This document shows positions 6,404-8,193 of a DNA stretch of 8,193 nucleotides, piece by piece. The notes beneath the pieces were generated by a model. That model was not told the DNA's origin. It saw only the letters and a list, made by a program, of their open reading frames with translations, and made no database searches. Location: positions 1-8,193 of the forward strand of contig JAXDLH010000128.1 in the NCBI GenBank assembly GCA_034666705.1. The letters run 5' to 3'. The stretch's first letter is position 1, and every line of letters starts with the position of its first letter. Source of the stretch: JAXDLH01 sp034666705 (lineage in GTDB: Bacteria > Chloroflexota > UBA6077 > SHYK01). The translations under genes and the position numbers were made by a program.

Positions 6404-6410
6404 CCCCCCT
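6404..6410 (-). promoter_or_regulatory. Ribosome binding site of prfB
   Basis: AGGGGGG on the minus strand lies 4 nt upstream of the ATG at 6399. It supports translation from ORF1 rather than from the internal ATG at 6239. Confidence 0.7.
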
Positions 6411-6429
6411 TGTGCCTGTACGGCGCTCC

Positions 6430-6459
6430 ATTCTACGGGATGCATCCACGCCTTGACAC
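6430..6459 (-). promoter_or_regulatory. Candidate promoter of the prfB-his operon
   Basis: On the minus strand, GTGTCA (6459-6454, 4 of 6 to TTGACA) is followed by an 18-bp spacer and TAGAAT (6435-6430, 5 of 6 to TATAAT). Transcription would begin near 6423, leaving a leader of about 24 nt with the Shine-Dalgarno. The match is by eye only. Confidence 0.45.
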
Positions 6460-6481
6460 ACCAGTGACAGTCGTTTAGCCT
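6453..6481 (+). promoter_or_regulatory. Candidate promoter of the acyltransferase genes
   Basis: A perfect TTGACA (6453-6458) is followed by a 17-bp spacer and TAGCCT (6476-6481), which keeps the important T, A and final T of the -10 box. Transcription would begin near 6488. The -35 box overlaps that of the divergent prfB promoter, so the two could compete or share a regulator. The same stretch carries a direct repeat TGACA at 6454-6458 and 6465-6469, 11 bp apart. Confidence 0.5.
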
Positions 6482-6539
6482 GTAGCGCTTGTCTCCAACC
6501 GTACGCGCATCGCAGGACTTCGAGGATGCAACACTCTTT

Positions 6540-7400
6540 ATGATTTACTGGGCCCACCGTCTCGGCGCCCCCCTCTCCCGATGGGTCCCACTCTGGTTTT
6601 CCTATCCGCTCGCCGCACTCATTGGTCGGCTCGCCTTTCTCCTCTGGCGCGACAAGCGCGAGAACGCCCTCCGCAACATGCGGATCGTGCGCGGACCCGG
6701 CGCGAGTGCTGCCGAGGTCTATCGGCTGGCGCGCGCTTCGTTCGAGAACTATGCCCGGTACATGGTCGACATGTTGCGGCTCACCGGCGTGGACCTGACG
6801 GAGATCGACCGCCAACTGGAGTTGGAGGGCTGGGAACATTTCAGCGATGCGCTGAGTGCAGGCAGCGGGCTGATCTTCGTCGGCGGCCACATCGGCAACT
6901 CCGACCTCGCGGCAGCCATTCTCGCCAGCCGCGGCTTTCCAGTCAGCGTGATCGCCGAGCCGCTGCAGCCGCCGAAGTGGGACGCACTCGTCCAGGCCGC
7001 GCGCAAAGAAGTCGGACTGAAGGTGATTCCACTCGGCTCGAGTGCCCTACGCTTCTTGCGGGTGTTGCGCGAGAAGGAGATCCTTGCCTTCCTGATCGAC
7101 CGCCCGGTAGAGGAAGAGGGTGTCGTCATTACCTTCTTCGGTCAGCGCACGCGCGTCCCTGGCGGTGCGGCGGCGTTGGCGCTCCGATCCAACTCGCAGC
7201 TCCTCGGCGCCTATATCGTGCGCTCGGGCCGCTCCTACAAAGCGCAGATCTCGCCTGCGATTCCGATGCCGGCGACCGGCGACGCCCGGCGAGACCTGGA
7301 GGCGCTGACGCAGGCAATCTTCGACTGGCTCGAGCACGTCATTCGTCAACATCCCGACCAGTGGTTCATGTTCCGCCCCATGTGGCCGGCAGAGCCATAG
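6540..7400 (+). CDS. Lysophospholipid acyltransferase family protein (LpxL/HtrB/PatA-like), copy 1
   Basis: Enzymes of this family transfer acyl chains to lipid A precursors, phosphatidylinositol mannosides or other glycolipids at the inner face of the membrane. The acceptor here cannot be told from sequence. Counting from ATG 6540 (286 residues), a hydrophobic N-terminal segment at about 15-36 is followed by ENALRNM (41-47). Then come the catalytic HX4D motif H117-D122 (GGHIGNSD), EPLQPPKWD (140-148), FFGQRTRVPGGAAALALR (199-216) and the C-terminal HPDQWFMFRPMW (271-282), all typical of the family. The usual DRD is DRP here (187-189). A TTG at 6489 would add 17 residues. It sits about where transcription would begin, but ATG 6540 better matches the family N-terminus, though its GAGG is 14 nt away. 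A paralogue follows after 16 bp. Confidence 0.88.
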   Translation: MIYWAHRLGAPLSRWVPLWFSYPLAALIGRLAFLLWRDKRENALRNMRIVRGPGASAAEVYRLARASFENYARYMVDMLRLTGVDLTEIDRQLELEGWEHFSDALSAGSGLIFVGGHIGNSDLAAAILASRGFPVSVIAEPLQPPKWDALVQAARKEVGLKVIPLGSSALRFLRVLREKEILAFLIDRPVEEEGVVITFFGQRTRVPGGAAALALRSNSQLLGAYIVRSGRSYKAQISPAIPMPATGDARRDLEALTQAIFDWLEHVIRQHPDQWFMFRPMWPAEP

Positions 7401-7416
7401 GCGCCCGAGCGCGCCG

Positions 7417-8193
7417 GTGACCGCGTATCGCTGCTTCCTCCTCGCTACCCGCATCGTCCCCCACGTCCCCACTCACATCCTGGAGGTGGTCGGGTGGCTC
7501 GCCGGAGTGGCCGCATTCATCCTGGCGCGTGGACCACGCCAGGCAGTATTTCGCAATCTGGCCGTAGTCTGTCCCGAGCTCAGCCGGCGCCAGCGAGGGC
7601 GCTTGGCAGTAGAAACGTTCATTCATGGGGCATGGGGGTACATCGAACTCTTCGCCACCCCCTCACGACCGCTCGCCGAGCTGCGGCACTCATTCGACCT
7701 GCACGACGCGGAGCGCATCAACACCGCGCTGGCCGAAGGTCATGGGATGATCATGGCTACCGCCCACCTCGGCTCCGCCCCTTATGCGATGCAACTGATC
7801 GAAACGGTGGGATCGGTACCCGTGGCGGTCCTGGTGGAGCCGCTCCAGCCGCCCGAGATGTTCGATCTCGTGGCGCGCCTCCGTGCCGCCCACGGGATGC
7901 GCATGATTCGGGCCGAGCCGACCAGTGTGCGCGAGGTGCTCGCGGCGCTGCGACGCGGCGAGATCGTCGGCATTGCCTCCGATCGGGACGTGGCTGGCAC
8001 CGGTGAGCTGCTGCCGTTCTTCGGGCGCCCCACGCGCATGACGACGGCCGCCGCGGCATTCGCGCTGCGAACCAGCGCAGTGATCGTGCCCGGGTTCGCC
8101 TTCCGGACCGGGCTGTTCAAGGGCCACGCGTACGTGGAAATGCCAATTCCGATCGTGCGGACAGGCGACGCGGCGCGCGACGCTCGGCAGATG
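7417..8193 (+). CDS. Lysophospholipid acyltransferase family protein, copy 2 (partial, HX4D acidic residue missing)
   Basis: This frame is open from GTG 7417 to the right edge (259 codons, no stop), so the C-terminus lies outside the window. It is a diverged paralogue of the preceding gene. Shared blocks are a hydrophobic N-terminal segment (23-37), FRNLAVV (45-51) matching ALRNM of copy 1, EPLQPPEMFDLVARLR (141-156), FFGRPTRMTTAAAAFALRTS (201-220) and the later PIPI...TGDAARD stretch. In the motif block it has TAHLGSAPYA, with H117 kept but P122 where the catalytic Asp/Glu should be. Unlike copy 1 it keeps DRD (189-191). It could be inactive, a partner of copy 1, or use another residue. The GTG start has no clear Shine-Dalgarno; translation may be coupled to copy 1. 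About 30-45 residues are probably missing. Confidence 0.82.
   Translation, partial: MTAYRCFLLATRIVPHVPTHILEVVGWLAGVAAFILARGPRQAVFRNLAVVCPELSRRQRGRLAVETFIHGAWGYIELFATPSRPLAELRHSFDLHDAERINTALAEGHGMIMATAHLGSAPYAMQLIETVGSVPVAVLVEPLQPPEMFDLVARLRAAHGMRMIRAEPTSVREVLAALRRGEIVGIASDRDVAGTGELLPFFGRPTRMTTAAAAFALRTSAVIVPGFAFRTGLFKGHAYVEMPIPIVRTGDAARDARQM

Noticed and set aside
6366..6890. - strand open frame covering prfB ORF1 and the start of the acyltransferase
   Set aside because: It is a shadow of the acyltransferase and of the true prfB frame, with no domain similarity that I recognise.
7494..8006. + strand open frame of 170 codons in the right-hand region
   Set aside because: It is out of frame with the acyltransferase paralogue that runs from 7417 to the window edge, and its translation is Arg/Ala-rich with no motif.

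Overview
The window is a stretch of GC-rich bacterial chromosome made almost entirely of conserved single-copy genes packed into two converging gene blocks, followed by a divergent third block. I see no phage, insertion sequence, CRISPR array, tRNA, rRNA or long repeat. The gene content and several protein details (zinc-type L31, L27 without an N-terminal extension, fused HisIE, a membrane DUF1385/YqhQ-type protein right after rpmE, and tandem LpxL/PatA-type acyltransferases) would fit a deep-branching, GC-rich lineage such as Chloroflexota. That assignment is an impression from gene content, not something the sequence proves.

Left block (+ strand, 44-2534): scpB (chromosome condensation), rplU, rpmA and rpmE (ribosomal proteins L21, L27 and L31), then a DUF1385 membrane protein. 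Gaps are 9, 65, 13 and 19 bp. A perfect TATAAT straddles the scpB stop just upstream of rplU and may drive a leaderless or near-leaderless ribosomal-protein transcript.

Middle block (- strand, 6399 down to 2537): prfB, hisH, hisA, hisF, hisIE. This is one compact transcription unit in which junctions overlap (prfB/hisH by 1 nt, hisH/hisA by 28 nt, hisA/hisF by 1 nt) or nearly touch. prfB is intact only if a programmed +1 frameshift at CTT TGA C is used: a 22-codon first ORF is followed by the rest of release factor 2, for a total of 368 residues. HisH and HisF form the imidazole glycerol phosphate synthase, HisA makes its substrate, and HisIE catalyses the two steps before HisA, so the block covers steps 2 to 5 of histidine synthesis. 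The operon meets the left block tail to tail with only 2 bp between stop codons.

Right block (+ strand, from about 6489): two adjacent members of the LpxL/HtrB/PatA acyltransferase family. The first is complete with the HX4D motif. The second runs off the right edge, has no stop in the window, and has proline in place of the acidic residue of HX4D. The space between prfB and the first acyltransferase holds candidate divergent promoters whose -35 boxes overlap.

Nothing here looks like an undescribed defence or mobile system. The points worth a second look are the prfB recoding site without a clear Shine-Dalgarno-like stimulator, the altered second acyltransferase, the possible leaderless starts, and the prfB/his coupling.
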